This document shows positions 43,201-54,835 of a stretch of 64,000 nucleotides of DNA, one piece after another. How positions within the stretch are numbered: the stretch's first letter is position 1; every line of letters starts with the position of its first letter. The position numbers and the translations under genes were made by a program. The notes beneath the pieces are model-generated. The model worked only from the letters and a program-made list of their open reading frames with translations, ran no database searches and was not told the DNA's origin. The DNA comes from Symsagittifera roscoffensis (lineage: Eukaryota > Xenacoelomorpha > Acoela > Convolutidae): positions 51,970,312 through 52,034,311 of the forward strand of contig NC_087066.1 of NCBI RefSeq assembly GCF_963678635.1, in the 5' to 3' direction.

Positions 43201-43964
43201 AAACTTTGAAGAAAAATCTTCAATGATCATTACAGGCGCTAAACTTATTATTGTACAAAAACGAATGATAAAAACATCTCTAGTCTTTCCCTCCAAACTG
43301 CAGTAAAATAAAAAAGATATCTGCAAAAAAATTTATTGAAAAAAAATAAACACTAGTTAGTATAAACACAAATTGTTAGTATAAATAAATCATCTCGTCA
43401 TCTCCAGCTTCATCACCTAAACATAACAGCAAACTATAAAACCACTAACATCATCCAAAAATAAAGTTTTCAATCAATTAAACCTAAAATTATTTCTAAA
43501 GGTTTATCCTAATTTTTACTTTTATTTAACTTAAATTTATTTAAAATTAAAACAGATCATCAAGGCTTTCCTTGGATCTCAGTTAAACATTTAATTTAAT
43601 CAATTTTTTATCATTAAATTTATATCCTGATCATCAAGGCTCATCCGTGTTTAACGACCTCAAACGTCGATTCATTACCCAACCTTTTCTCAGACCCAGG
43701 ACTAATAGAAATTTTTCAAACAAACTAACCATTCTTTATGAACGTTTTCTTTTTTTTTAGTCTTCACATCACGATTATCTGCACATAAGAAAAAACAAAT
43801 AAAAATACAAAACTCTTTTATAAATTATAATTTTTCCTTAACCAACAGCTCTAAATGATGCAGTAAAATTTCTTTCCCACAGTAGTAAAATATCCTATAA
43901 ATTATAGTCCCTAATGTAGTAAAAATCAATACGATGAAAATCAATTAATAATTTCAACCCCCAC
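43201..43964. other. Outer element internal sequence, non-coding
   Basis: AT-rich, no coding features. From about 43,789 to 43,964 it is nearly identical to 61,086-61,261, up to the insertion point of the inner LTR. It ends with CCCAC, the inner element's target duplication. Confidence 0.65.
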
Positions 43965-45290
43965 TGTAGAATTGGTAATTCTAGCAAATTTTCGACTTAG
44001 AGTATTTTCTGCTTGTGTATCGTTACCTTGGTTTAAGTTTAGGTATTTCATTTCTCGTTATGAGGTCTAAATAGCTTAATCGGATGGCTGTTAGCTAAGG
44101 GTAAACAAAGTAGAAAGATTGAAAAGTGGACTTAAAGCTAAATAAAGTAGTAGAAACAAAATCGAAGAAAAATGCACTTTTACCCGGACATTTCCCCCTC
44201 TATCTCTGGCTGCGATTAAGAAAAGGGAAAACGGTTCATACCTGGAGGTAGCTAATTGCTATGGGATTGTACATGCACGGAATTATGTGCCTAGGGTAAA
44301 TTGGGTCATGGGGGTACTACCGAGTATAAAAGCAAAACTTATCCCCGACCGTGTATTTTATCCTAACATGATAGGGAAAATATTAGTAAATTTGGTTCAA
44401 AATCGGGTTATGATTAGTTTATTGGGATCGTACGACTTTGTTGCTTGGGTCATGATTTGACACCGAAGTCATTTGGTATTTAAGTAAGTAGCGTATGGGC
44501 GGATTTAATTGATAAGAATCATACGACTTCGGTTACTTACCCGATGTACGATACCAACCGCAGGGGGATGTATTTACGAAACGTGAACAAGTCGATAAAA
44601 ACCCCGGACTTGGAACCCGTCAGCTTTGACAGAGGGAGTAGGTAAAAAGGAAAACCATAGGGGGCGGTTGTGCTTAAGGGGATGACAACACCGATATGAA
44701 GTGGCGTGACTTAAACAAAAACGGAGCGCAAATAGAGATAAGAAGTGGAGGTTCGAGAGCGGAATTTAAAGGGAGAACGAGTTAACGAACGTAAAATTCA
44801 GTAGGTCCTAGTTGTGGTCGCTATCTGAACTCATCAGTTAATTGTTTCACAGCGAGTGAAGTAAGAACGCAAGTCGAAGTGCCTTGTGGAATATAAGTTA
44901 GAGAAGAAGCTAGCAAAAGTCAGAGAGCTTAATCGACGCGTGTACTGACCGAGTACGCAGAAGAAATTGTTAAGCGTGTACATATCGCAAACCATTCTGT
45001 TGTATATTAATAAATTATACTCTGGCCGAACTAGTAGGCCCTTTGTTTTTGGACTTATATGTATTGAACTCATTTGCAAAAAAGGAATTCGTTGTACGCG
45101 ACTTCAAGCGAGATATAGCGAGCAAGAGCATCACTGACCAAGGGGGAGCAACAGAATACAGTAGAGGACAACTCACCACTAACATAACCCTTTCGGGATT
45201 GTCGTTAAAACCGAGCCTTCGTGCCCCCTGCTTTAGCACGGTAAAAGGGATAGCTTCGCAAGACCGTGTGTGGAAATCCTAAAGACGATA
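43965..45290 (+). repeat. Inner element 5' LTR
   Basis: 1,326 bp. TATA box TATAAAAG at 44,325-44,332 and an AATAAA at 45,009-45,014 suggest a long R region of several hundred bases. It ends AAGACGATA, where the other copies have GACACA-type CA ends. Confidence 0.9.
44325..44332 (+). promoter_or_regulatory. LTR TATA box
   Basis: TATAAAAG about 360 bp into the LTR, conserved in the 3' LTR (55,195-55,202). The solo LTR has TATAAAAC here. Confidence 0.6.
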
Positions 45291-45291
45291 T

Positions 45292-45309
45292 TGGCGCTCC
45301 TGGGTGGGC
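45292..45309 (+). promoter_or_regulatory. Inner element primer-binding site
   Basis: TGGCGCTCCTGGGTGGGC begins one base after the LTR. TGGCGC implies a primer tRNA ending GCGCCA (G discriminator, as in serine tRNAs); identity not verified. Confidence 0.7.
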
Positions 45310-45351
45310 TTTGTTGCAAACAAACGAACAACCATCCCGTGAGCAAACACG

Positions 45352-46454
45352 ATGATGAACGACGACGATAGAACTGCATTGGCAGAGGCTGCTATGGCGG
45401 CAGCGAATGCTTTGGACAGGCAGCAAGGAGTCTTTGGCTTTGGCACCATTCGCCCCGATCGGTTTCCCTCCAGTAGCTATCAGAACTGGGCCGACTGGAG
45501 GAAGCATTTGCCTGGGTTGCGGATGCTAACAGATGGGAAGATGAACAGGCTCGGATGGTGTTGCCTACGTGTCTGACAGGATGGGCTCTGGATGAATTTA
45601 CCAGCATGCCAGCCCACTTCAGAGAGGAGGAAGACGGTTTCCCAGCGCCAACACTTGCACGGATGCTGGCCGAACTAGACCAGCGTATGATGCCCTTCCA
45701 AACTCAAGCAGCGGCTAGGGCGGAGTTCAAAAGTCTGATGCAAGGAGACAAGGAGGGCTTGAGGGAATTCTCTCGGCGAATCCGATCACTTGGAGATGTT
45801 GCTAATGGAAATGTGGGAGCTCAAGCTCGAGACGAAATGAACCGAGAACAGTTGATAGACGGGCTATTTGACGTGGACCTTCAAGACCTACTTCTGCGAG
45901 AAGATCTAGGAAGCCTAGCGCAAGCAGTTGCCCGCGCCCAAGCCTTGGATCGTGTGAATAAAACGTCCAGGGCCCGGAACCGGAGAAAGATGCACCTTGC
46001 GAGGGTTGTCGAAAATGTCCCAGAGCCGGGTGCTGAGGCTGGTCGGAGTGTAAGCGGACAGATCCCTCAAAAGCAACCCGTGGGAGCTAGTCAGTGACGT
46101 CAGCAGGCGAGCAATGACCCCCGCATCGACCAACTGGTGAGTGTCCAGAATGATCTGTTAGCTCAGATGCAGAACATGACGGCCATGATGGGTAGGTTTG
46201 TTAATTCTATCATCCCCGTCCCCCACCCGGAAAACTTACCGCGGTCGGAACCTTCCCAATGACCCCGACAACTATACGAACCCCAACCCGGCGAGAATAG
46301 ATCGAACTTATCTCCTGGCCTTGGAGGTCGTTACGGAATGAAAAACCAGATACCCCGTGGGAACTGTTTTGGCTGCGGCCAGCCGGGTCAATTTGCGAAG
46401 GAGTGCCCCCAGAAGAATTTGGATCATTTAAACTACCAAGGGCCGGGGCATTGA
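45352..46454 (+). pseudogene. gag: gag-like gene, broken
   Basis: Starts with tandem ATGs at 45,352. The first frame runs to 45,576, but the real continuation is in the next frame (open from before 45,555), so a frameshift lies near 45,505-45,520. The second frame carries a capsid-like helical region (retrotransposon-gag type, around LREFSRRIRSLGD) and is cut by TGA at 46,095 and again at 46,260. A CCHC zinc knuckle follows (CFGCGQPGQFAKEC, 46,365-46,406), ending at TGA 46,452. Gag would form the particle and package RNA; this copy cannot make a full product. Confidence 0.82.
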
Positions 46455-46536
46455 ATATGCATCAGGGAGGTTTTGTCCCGGCCGAGATAAAGAATCACAG
46501 CGAGTAAATCACCCATCCCCCACTTCCAACCCCTCT

Positions 46537-49500
46537 ATGCACCGCTTGGACCCCACGACGAGCCCTGAGGTGCAAATGACAGGCGAAGGCTTTCGAGGAA
46601 AAGAGCAGGTTCAGACTTTATTCCACCAAACGACCCCCAGTCGACTGGAAGAACCTAAACAACTCACGAGTATCCAGTGTCAGACAGAGAGTTCCTTGGA
46701 ATTCGGGAGTGTTTGCCGAGTGCCCGAAGCACCATTCGGGCTAATAGCGGAAGCGATTTTGGGCGGGCTACCGGTAAAGGCATTAGTGGATACGGGAGCT
46801 ACGATCAACCTAAAAAGAAGCGAGGTGTACCATAATTTGACTACAGCCCCACCGATCCGGCCCTACAAACAGCGGATGGAAGGCAAGTGGGAGTCGAGGG
46901 ATGGGTGACGGGTAACTTGGAGCTAGGGTCAATCGACGATGAGGTCGAAGCCCTGGTGGTGCCTGAGCTGAAAGCGGAAAAGATCATAGGACTTCGATCT
47001 TTAAAGGATCATGAATGCTCGTTAGATTTCCAGTGTGACAACCTCTGGACGGGACGGAAAAAGGGATCTATAGTTCCCCTGCAATATGAAATATTGAAGG
47101 TGACCTCATACCCTAAACACCCGCCAGAGGACGATAATTACTGGGACGTAAACTCGTCGCAGAGTACCCCCTTAACCGAACCACACACTCCTCTTGGTGG
47201 GTCAAACGTTGAGTCATCATATGCAATGGGGGATGTTGTAGAAGGTTGGCCCCCCGTCAGTCAGGACCACGAGGTGCAGGGAATGCAAGAGGAAGGGTCG
47301 ATGGACTTTCAAGTACAGGCTAAACGACATCTAGATGAAGATATAGAGAAGATTCTAGAACTAGCAGCTCCCGAGGTGACAGGAACGGAGAGAGACTGGC
47401 TGAAACAGTTGATCAGTACTTATAGAGATGCGTTCGCTTTGACAGATGCCGAACTTGGCCAAACTAAATTGGTGACACATCGGATTGATACTGGAGACTC
47501 GGGCCCTATCAAGATTCCCCCCATCGAACATCTCCCGCAAAGATGCCGATCATCAGGGACGAAGTTAAGAGCATGCTGGAGAAAGGGGTGATCCAACCTT
47601 CAAAAAGCCCATATAGTGCACCAATTGTCTTGCAAACAAAGAAAGGCGGGAGTTGGCGGTTCTGTGTGGATTATCAGAAGCTGAATGATGTAACGGTCAA
47701 GGACGCATTTCCGATTCCGAAGATACATCAAACGTTCGATGCTCTTAACGGGCAGAAGTACTTCTCTTCCTTCGACCTGGCGAGTGGGTATTGGCAAGTG
47801 CCTGTAGCCGAGGAAGACCGACACAAGACAACCTTTGTGACACCGGATGGAGGATTCTATGAGTACGTTATGATGTCCTTTGGGCTGTTCAATGCTCCGG
47901 GAACGTTCCAGCGCCTCATGAATGAATTGTTTCGGGACCACCTGTGGAAGTGGGCCCTAGTATTCCTCGATGATGTGCTGGTGTATAGCAAGTGCGAAGA
48001 CGACTATTTTGCACACCTGAAGGCTACCTTCCAGCTATTAAGGGAGGCAAATTTGAAACTGAAGCCGAAGAAATGCAGGTTGGTACAGAAGGAGGTGACT
48101 TATTTGAGCCACATAATTGGAAATGAAGGTATCCAAGTGGATCCCAAGAAAGTTGAAGTGGTTGAGAACTGGGCAGTGCCCAAAACAGTTAAGGGAGTGA
48201 GGTCTTTCCTCGGATTCTGCAATTACTACCGTCGTTTTGTGAAGGACTTTGCCGGGATTGCGAGTCCCCAGTCCTCTTTGACGAAAAAGAAGGTGCCCTT
48301 TATCTGGAACGACGAATGTCAGACAGCCTTCGATAGACTACGGAAAGAGCTTATTACGGCCCCAGTTCTGGAATTTCCTGACTACACGGGAACCTTTATA
48401 TTGGACACGGATGCGAGCAATACCAGCTTGGGCGCTGTACTCTCGAACGTCATCAACGGGGAGGAGAGACCACTTGTGTACGCTAGCAGGGTACTATCAA
48501 AAACAGAGACGAATTACTCAACCACAAAACGAGAAGCCTTGGCTGTGGTGCAAGCGGTGAAATGGTTCACACCCTCATCTGGGGGGTAAAATTTGTCGTT
48601 CGCACCGACCACTCCAGCCTTCAATGGCTCTTTAGGCAGAAGGAACCCGATGGAATGACCTTCCGAATGCAACAGCAACTTCAAGAATTTGACTTCAATG
48701 TAGTCCACAGAGCTGGGGCTAAACATGGAAACGCGGATGGCCTTTCCAGGCTGCTAGAAGAAGGGCCCGACTGGATGCCAGGGGAGAAGGAGAAGGCATT
48801 CGGGTCTTGCCCAGAGCTCATGTCTCTCGAATTGGCCTTACAGAAAGCAAAGCAGCACCAAGTCGAAACTGTCACAATGATCAGCGAGACCCAGGAAGAG
48901 GACGAGGAAGAAACGATTACCTGGGAACGGACGCCCTCTGAAATATCGACTCTGCAAAAAGAGGATGACGCGATGTCTCAGGTGTTCTGTTGGGCGGAGT
49001 TGGAAGGCGACGCGGGCGATATGCCATCTCTGGGGACAAACCTCATTCCCAAAGAGCAAGTGATACAGTACGGACCCGAGGCCCTAGCTTACTGGTTTAG
49101 ATGGAACGAACTAAGTATCCGACGGGGGTGCTCTATAAAAAATGGTTCCCAAGGGATGACTTGCGTCCGGTATTGCAGACAATTGTTCCTGCAACCGGGA
49201 GGAAGGAGATCCTCAACCAGCTGCACTCCTTGCAGATTAGCGGCGGACACTTTGCAGTTGAGAAGACCCTCGCTCGAATTCGTCAACGGTTCTGGTGGCC
49301 CACCATGAGGACAGACGTGGGCCCTAGTACAATGGTGCCTCACTTGTGCAGCGCGGAGCTCAGGAGAAAAAAAGAGGGTCGCTGGGCTTGTCCCGTTTAA
49401 AGTGGGGATCCGATTCAACACATTGGCGGCTGACATCCTAGGGCCCGTGACGTTGGCAGTAAAGTCTCGTGCGAAGCACATATTAGTGATGACGGACTTG

Positions 49501-50460
49501 TTCACGAAGTATGCAATTGCCGTCCCACTTGTATCCACGGATTCGGCAGAGATAACCCGGGAGATAGTCGAGAACTGGGTACTCAAGTTTGGAGCACCGA
49601 ACATCCTGCACACCGATCGAGGGAAGAACTTTGGGAGCAATCTCATCCTCGAAATGTGCCGACTGCTGGGGATCGATAAATCCCGCACTTCCCCGTACCA
49701 CCCCCAAGGCAATGGACAGGTAGAACGTCATAATAGGGTAATTGCGGACGTCATTTCAAAGTAATGCGCGGACAATCCCCGGACATGGGATACAGTATTG
49801 CCCTACTTGAATTTCGTCTATAATACTACCAATCACCGAACAACCGGTGCGACCCCTTTCAATCTAGTACATGGACAGGAATGCCAGTACCCAATCAACC
49901 TGTTCTACCCAAAACCCTACGACGAAGTTCCGACACAGGATGGGTTTGTATAATGGCTCGACGAACAATTCCGAGACGCCCATAGCAGCGCTCGAGAGGT
50001 ACTGGGAACTAATCAGCGACGCCAGAAGGATCAATGTCGGAAAAGAGTTCACGGAGAACCGTACGCGACGGGAGACAAAGTGTGGGTTTGGGCGAAAGAG
50101 AAGATAAAGTCGAAGAAGTTCTTCTTACCATGGGATGGGCCCTATGTGTTCTTGGCCAAAGTCTCTGAAGTGAATTACAAGGTGGCCAAACCCTCCACCC
50201 CCGCAAAGGTCCGTTATTTGCATTTTAACATGTTGAAACCGTATATAGAGGAGAACCCGCAATCCAACGAGGCTTCCCACCCTAAGCGTCCGACCCCTTC
50301 ACGGTCGGTCAGATTCTTTGACGACCCTGGAATTAGAGACGACGAGTTGGAAATGGCAATTGGAGAGACCCACGAGTTAAGACCAATGAGGTTACCTACC
50401 CCACGACTACCTCCGAATGCCCGGTTGAACGACAAACCCCTGAGAGCCCTAACCCAATAG
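46537..50460 (+). pseudogene. pol: pol-like gene (protease, RT, RNase H, integrase), broken in many places
   Basis: Protease in the first frame with the catalytic VDTGATI (about 46,785-46,810). The frame changes near 46,890, 47,550, 48,570, around 49,110-49,300 and near 49,400. RT shows FDLASGYWQVPV, FGLFNAPGTFQRL and the catalytic FLDDVLVYS (47,770-48,000). RNase H shows LDTDASNTSLGAVL, KREALAVV and RTDHSSLQWL. Integrase shows an HH end (LHSLQISGGHF), core acidic residues in AADILGP, HTDRGKNF and QVERHN, and a GPY/F-type module (WDGPYVFLAKV) near 50,135. Two in-frame TAA (49,762 and 49,951) lie between core and C-terminal module. RT/IN content defines Ty3/gypsy; no activity expected. Confidence 0.92.
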
Positions 50461-50937
50461 AGGATCCGAACCAAAACGAAGCCGAAGTAGTGGAGACTTA
50501 CGACGCAGCCGAACTGGAGACCAGAAGGGAAGACGACCATCCGAACGCGCCAGCGGACTAGGAACTTGCTCCACCAGAACCTAACGAGTCCTTGGAGTTG
50601 AGGGGAGAGCACGAGGCAGAGGGCGAGGGCCGACCTAGTCGTAGACGGCGACCTCCTGTTCGCTTTGGGATTGACGAGTTCGAGCGGGGCTAACTCCAAC
50701 CCCAATCAGACAAACACTATTAAAACTTTTTCCCCCGTTATACCTATTAGCTAGATAAATTAGGACCTCCAAAAAAAAAATTGTTAAAACTTAAAACTTA
50801 ACGGAAATCTTTAAAGAAATTAATGGATTTACTTTAATGGTTATAGGCTTTCCAAATTACAGGGGAAAATCAGATACTTAGGGATGCGACGGTCTTATTC
50901 ATTTAGTCTTTCTTTTTTTATTATTATTGCTGTTTAG

Positions 50938-52931
50938 ATCGTAAATTGTAATCTACATTTGAACTCATGGCTGGTCGGGCTAGCAATCCTCTTGCTACTT
51001 GGAGTATGGCCCTCATCGGCAGTGACGATCAACCATACCGTCGGAGCAGTGTTCATGGCGGAGACTCCCCTCATCATTGCGAGCGCAATGGAAACTTCTT
51101 GGGTTTCGGTACCAGTCCCCGTGGTCCCTGCGATTCATCGGACACTCCTCGATATAGCCTTCCAGGAACATCAGATTATGTTGGCGGATCGCTGGAATGA
51201 ATGGGATGGCAAGATCTGTGGTGACAACATCACTACGGAAGCATTTGTGAATCTAACCTACCTGGCATTCAAAGGCATCGAGTACGAAATTAGTGAAATA
51301 GAGGCCGTGCTCTACGAGATGAAGAACCGAGCTACCACCTTCGTCGACAAGCACGAAAGAAGCTCCACGAGAGCAAAAAGGTGGATCAAGCCAGCGCTGG
51401 GAGGAGTTGCGGCGGCTATAGTGTTAGCTCCGATACTCAAGGAAGGGTTTTGTCACTACTTCTCCTTCTTTGGTCTTTGTGACGGAGACTCGAACTTGGA
51501 TGAGCTGGGCAACGAAGCTTCGTTCTTGGATGGCGCTGTCCGGACTATCGTACTCGAGACTGGGGAGAGGTTGGATCTTTTGGGCCACTCTCTTAACAAG
51601 ACGCAGACCCAGCTGAAAATGATATCGCACGACTCGAATGCAAACTTCGAACTGTTCAGGGGATTTTTGAGGCATGTTCTAGATGGGACTGACGACCAAC
51701 GAAAGGAGAAAAATGCCTGTAAGATTTATAACTGGAACTCTCTCTATGGACAAACATTGAAGTATTCCACAGTGATTGCAAACCACTCAGCAACTTTTGA
51801 CACCATCAGAGCCGAACTGATAGCGTTCAAAATGGCAGTACACAATTACGGGTATATCTTGGACGATGCGTTGAGTTCCTTGACGCGAGGATATATTCCC
51901 GCTACTCTTTTTCCCCCGGAAGTACTGACGAGTATCTTAGATGGAATTCAGTTGGATAAGATGCAAGAGGCTATACCCAGGAACGAACTGATGACTTACT
52001 ATGGATTCGAGTTGGTGCAGTCGACGGTGATCACGGAAATGGGGATCAACGTTTTGATTAACATTCCTGTACACCACACGATGGGCCTGCACGACGTCTA
52101 TCGGACGACTCCTCTTCCCCAGCCGGCGAATGGGGGATCTACAGCGACTCAGTATAAGTTTGTAAATACACTCTTGCTGGTGTCGGAGAGACGGGACAAC
52201 TTTGCAGAAGTATCTGGAGAAGTGATCTCAGCTCATTGCAGTGGAAGCAGCCGGTTGAAGCTTTGCTTCCGACCTTTCTCGATGTCCCGAAGTAGTGAAT
52301 CATCTTGTCTAGCAAGTCTCTTCTTCGACTTGCTTACAAATGCGTTGAAGTTGTGCCCTCAGGAGGTGATTGTTCTGTCAGAAATCCCCACGGCTGTGTA
52401 CCTGGACGACTCAACATATCTGGTAACTTCACGGGAGTTGATTATACGCTTTTCGACTACAGCAGAAGAGCTAAGGAGAGGGGTGAACCCATATCCGGCT
52501 GCAGAATTTGCCTTCTACGACCCAGTTGCGATGCTAGGATCGAAACGCCAGACGGTGTTTTGGTTCTAGTGCCAGACCCACGGACCTGCCAGTACGAGAC
52601 TGGATTAACGGTGACGATCAGACAACACCCGTTGATCCGGACCTTGTTTGCGACTTTGGAGGAAGCTGAAAAGAACCTCCCAGGAGTAATGATACCGGAG
52701 ATCTTACGAGATCAGGCGAGGAGTGAGATGGTCGAAGCACTCCGACTCAATCTGATCAAGTTGCCAGAGGAGTCGATGGACGAAGAAGCCCTATCGGAGA
52801 TTGCCAAGCCCTTTGCTGATGAAATTTTACGCAAACACACCCCTTTTCATTGGCAGATGATGCGCAGTGGACCTGTGCAACTGGGACTGGTGATCTGGCT
52901 GTTGGTCGCAGTCTTTTTAATATTAGGCTGA
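50938..52931 (+). pseudogene. env: env-like membrane glycoprotein gene, frameshifted
   Basis: A splice-acceptor-like T-rich tract and TTTAG end at 50,937, and the env frame opens immediately after it. The first in-frame ATG is only at 51,055, so a spliced leader may supply the start. A hydrophobic signal-like stretch (about 50,970-51,020), Asn-X-Ser/Thr sites, and a furin-like RAKR at 51,370-51,381 followed by a Gly/Ala-rich hydrophobic stretch give the layout of a class I or baculovirus-F-like fusion protein. The first frame ends at 52,569; the Cys-containing continuation and the transmembrane helix are in another frame (52,305-52,931), so a frameshift lies around 52,300-52,400. Role in entry is known for related envelopes only; this copy is broken. 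Confidence 0.8.
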
Positions 52932-53279
52932 GTGTACTGGCGTTGTTTTTCAAGGAAGGCGCGTTTACTGGGAATTAATATGCGTCGCCAACGAGGCGCG
53001 GACTTCGAGGACTCCTACTGTTGTGCGCCACTAGGACGACATCGAGGGGTGCCGCCACCTAGATATGACCCCAACTACGAGGGTGGATCACAGAGACCCA
53101 ACAGTTATCCCCAGGGACCCTACAGAGGTGGTTCGTTCTCTGGTCAGATATACCTACCCCCCAGAGTACCCGCTAGCTCATCATTCGATGAAATGGACCT
53201 TACAAGGATGACAGAGGGAAGTGCGGCGTCGAGCACACCGCTGATGGGACGAGGCTTTAACTATGTGCGAGGCAAGTAA
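52932..53279 (+). pseudogene. env cytoplasmic-tail-like continuation after an in-frame TGA
   Basis: In frame with the env transmembrane helix and separated from it only by TGA at 52,929. It starts with aromatic/Cys/basic residues expected at the inner membrane face (CFSRKARL), then a Pro/Gly/Tyr-rich tail with PPPRYDPNY. It is probably the former tail cut off by a point mutation; a separate small ORF is less likely. Confidence 0.55.
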
Positions 53280-54009
53280 AAGGGGGTTTCTGAACGTCGA
53301 CCCCGGATCGGTACAAGCGCGCTGATGGACACCACTCTGTGAGGAGGGGAGGATGAGGCGACCAGGAGGGTGAGAACCAGTCCGACCGGTTGTGAGTCTA
53401 AAACATTTTATATATTCATGAACTCAATATAATGCTCATCGTATTCGGTGCTACTATACTAGGGTGTGACCCCACCTCATGGATATCACTACTTCGTTTC
53501 AAACATTCATATCTATCTAAACGGTTGGGGTTGAATCACACAGTGAGGAGTAACTTGATAGCAGTCATGTCCCCGAGTCAGCTCAGCTGACCCCTCATTC
53601 ATGGTATAACCATACGTGCTTTTATTTGACGGGGACTGACTAGAGGTTTGCGATCACACGATACAATTTAGCAGGATGCGTTAGGCAACATTAAAATGGT
53701 TGAGGGTCATTAAAGACTTAATCAGGTTAATTTAGCGCAAGCTCAGGCTAATTCATAGCATACAAGACTTTCGAGGCCAGGCTTGCAGGTTAACCGACGA
53801 ACATGACATTTTACAATCTTAAGTAAAATCAACCGATTGATTGACGGGCCGTTGTGTCGCCTCGATACGAACATCTGAACAGGTGAAGATAAGGGAAAAA
53901 GAGAACCACGAAGGCTGAAACCGTGCATTGTTACTATCAAAATTCAGTCGTTAAGAAACCGTCGAATTTTAGTAAATTCTCTAAATTACAAAAGAAAAAA
54001 GCCGCCAAA
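53280..54009. other. Spacer between env and the extra ORF
   Basis: No coding frame of note. Contains the AATATAATG and GAGGTTTGCGATC type sequence of an untranslated region and possible acceptor TCAAAATTCAG near 53,945. Confidence 0.45.
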
Positions 54010-54624
54010 ATGACAATTGTGTGGAGATCCTTCATCCTCCGAGCCTTCTTCACCATCCTAGACTACAACGAACAAGATGAGTATATAACTCTTTCACTGA
54101 AGAGTGGTGCCTCCCTGCACCTGTTGGCAGAGACCGCCTCCTGGCATGAGTTCCGGTTGTTTCTGCGGGGGCAGGGTGCCCCACGGCCTTTCCGACACTA
54201 CCCTAGAGTCGAAGAGACGGTGCCGGATGTGAGCACAGCTCTCTGGAAGTTCAATCCGGGGGAGCCCGATCTGAAGAGTTGCTCAACTGCGGGCCAGTTT
54301 CATGTACATGAGGCCGCCCGAGACCCGGCAACTGACACTTGCTCGACCGAGGGTCAACCGCCTTCGGAGAAGTCTGGGCGGGAGAGACTTCTCAGTTGGG
54401 AGAGTGATGAGGACTCTGCAAGCACCCACTCAATTTCCCTCTCCGACATAGCAAGGGCTTGGAGGAGGAGACCCAGTGATAGGCCCAAAATTAGGGACCT
54501 CTTTGACGAAATCAGACATACCATTGGGGAGGAGGAATATCGGGCGCTCCAGGCCCAATGGGGAGAGGGAAATTGGTCAGACGAGTATAACGAATCCTCA
54601 ACCAATTCGGGGGCCGAAAGTTAG
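54010..54624 (+). CDS. Intact accessory ORF of the inner element, unknown function
   Basis: 204 aa from an ATG in a near-ideal Kozak context (GCCGCCAAAATGA). The open frame extends upstream without another ATG to 53,923. The N-terminal third is mixed hydrophobic (TIVWRSFILRAFFTIL, then LSLKSGASLHLLAE). The rest is acidic and Ser-rich (SWESDEDSAST, SISLSDIARAWRRRP) and ends in a helical, Glu-rich tail (IGEEEYRALQAQWGEGNW). No domain, signal peptide or Cys motif recognised. It lies between env and the polypurine tract, where complex retroviruses keep accessory genes. It is the only long ORF of this element without a break. Confidence 0.6.
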   Translation: MTIVWRSFILRAFFTILDYNEQDEYITLSLKSGASLHLLAETASWHEFRLFLRGQGAPRPFRHYPRVEETVPDVSTALWKFNPGEPDLKSCSTAGQFHVHEAARDPATDTCSTEGQPPSEKSGRERLLSWESDEDSASTHSISLSDIARAWRRRPSDRPKIRDLFDEIRHTIGEEEYRALQAQWGEGNWSDEYNESSTNSGAES

Positions 54625-54822
54625 GAGAGGACAGTTTATAAACTCTCGCTAATAACCAAGGAATTTATAAAGGAAGGAACTGATTAAACTTATAGCTTAA
54701 ACTGAAAGTTAACTATAGCTTACACCTAAATAAAGTATAGATTGTATATAGTCAGTAATTCAGTATTTAATGGTAAAAAAAGGGGAGAGAAAAACCTAAC
54801 ATTATTCGGGAGAATAATAGAC

Positions 54823-54835
54823 TAGAAGGGAAGAC
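54823..54835 (+). promoter_or_regulatory. Polypurine tract of the inner element
   Basis: AGAAGGGAAGAC directly before the TGTAG of the 3' LTR; a second purine block AAAAAAAGGGGAGAGAAAAA lies 50 bp upstream. Confidence 0.6.

Noticed and set aside
45043-45282. Open frames inside the inner LTRs (also 55,836-56,108 and 62,198-62,392)
   Set aside because: They lie wholly or mostly in LTR regulatory sequence; similarity among them is LTR identity, not coding conservation.
52305-52931. Separate gene overlapping env
   Set aside because: It continues env topology (Cys-containing ectodomain, then membrane helix) and is better explained as env after a frameshift.
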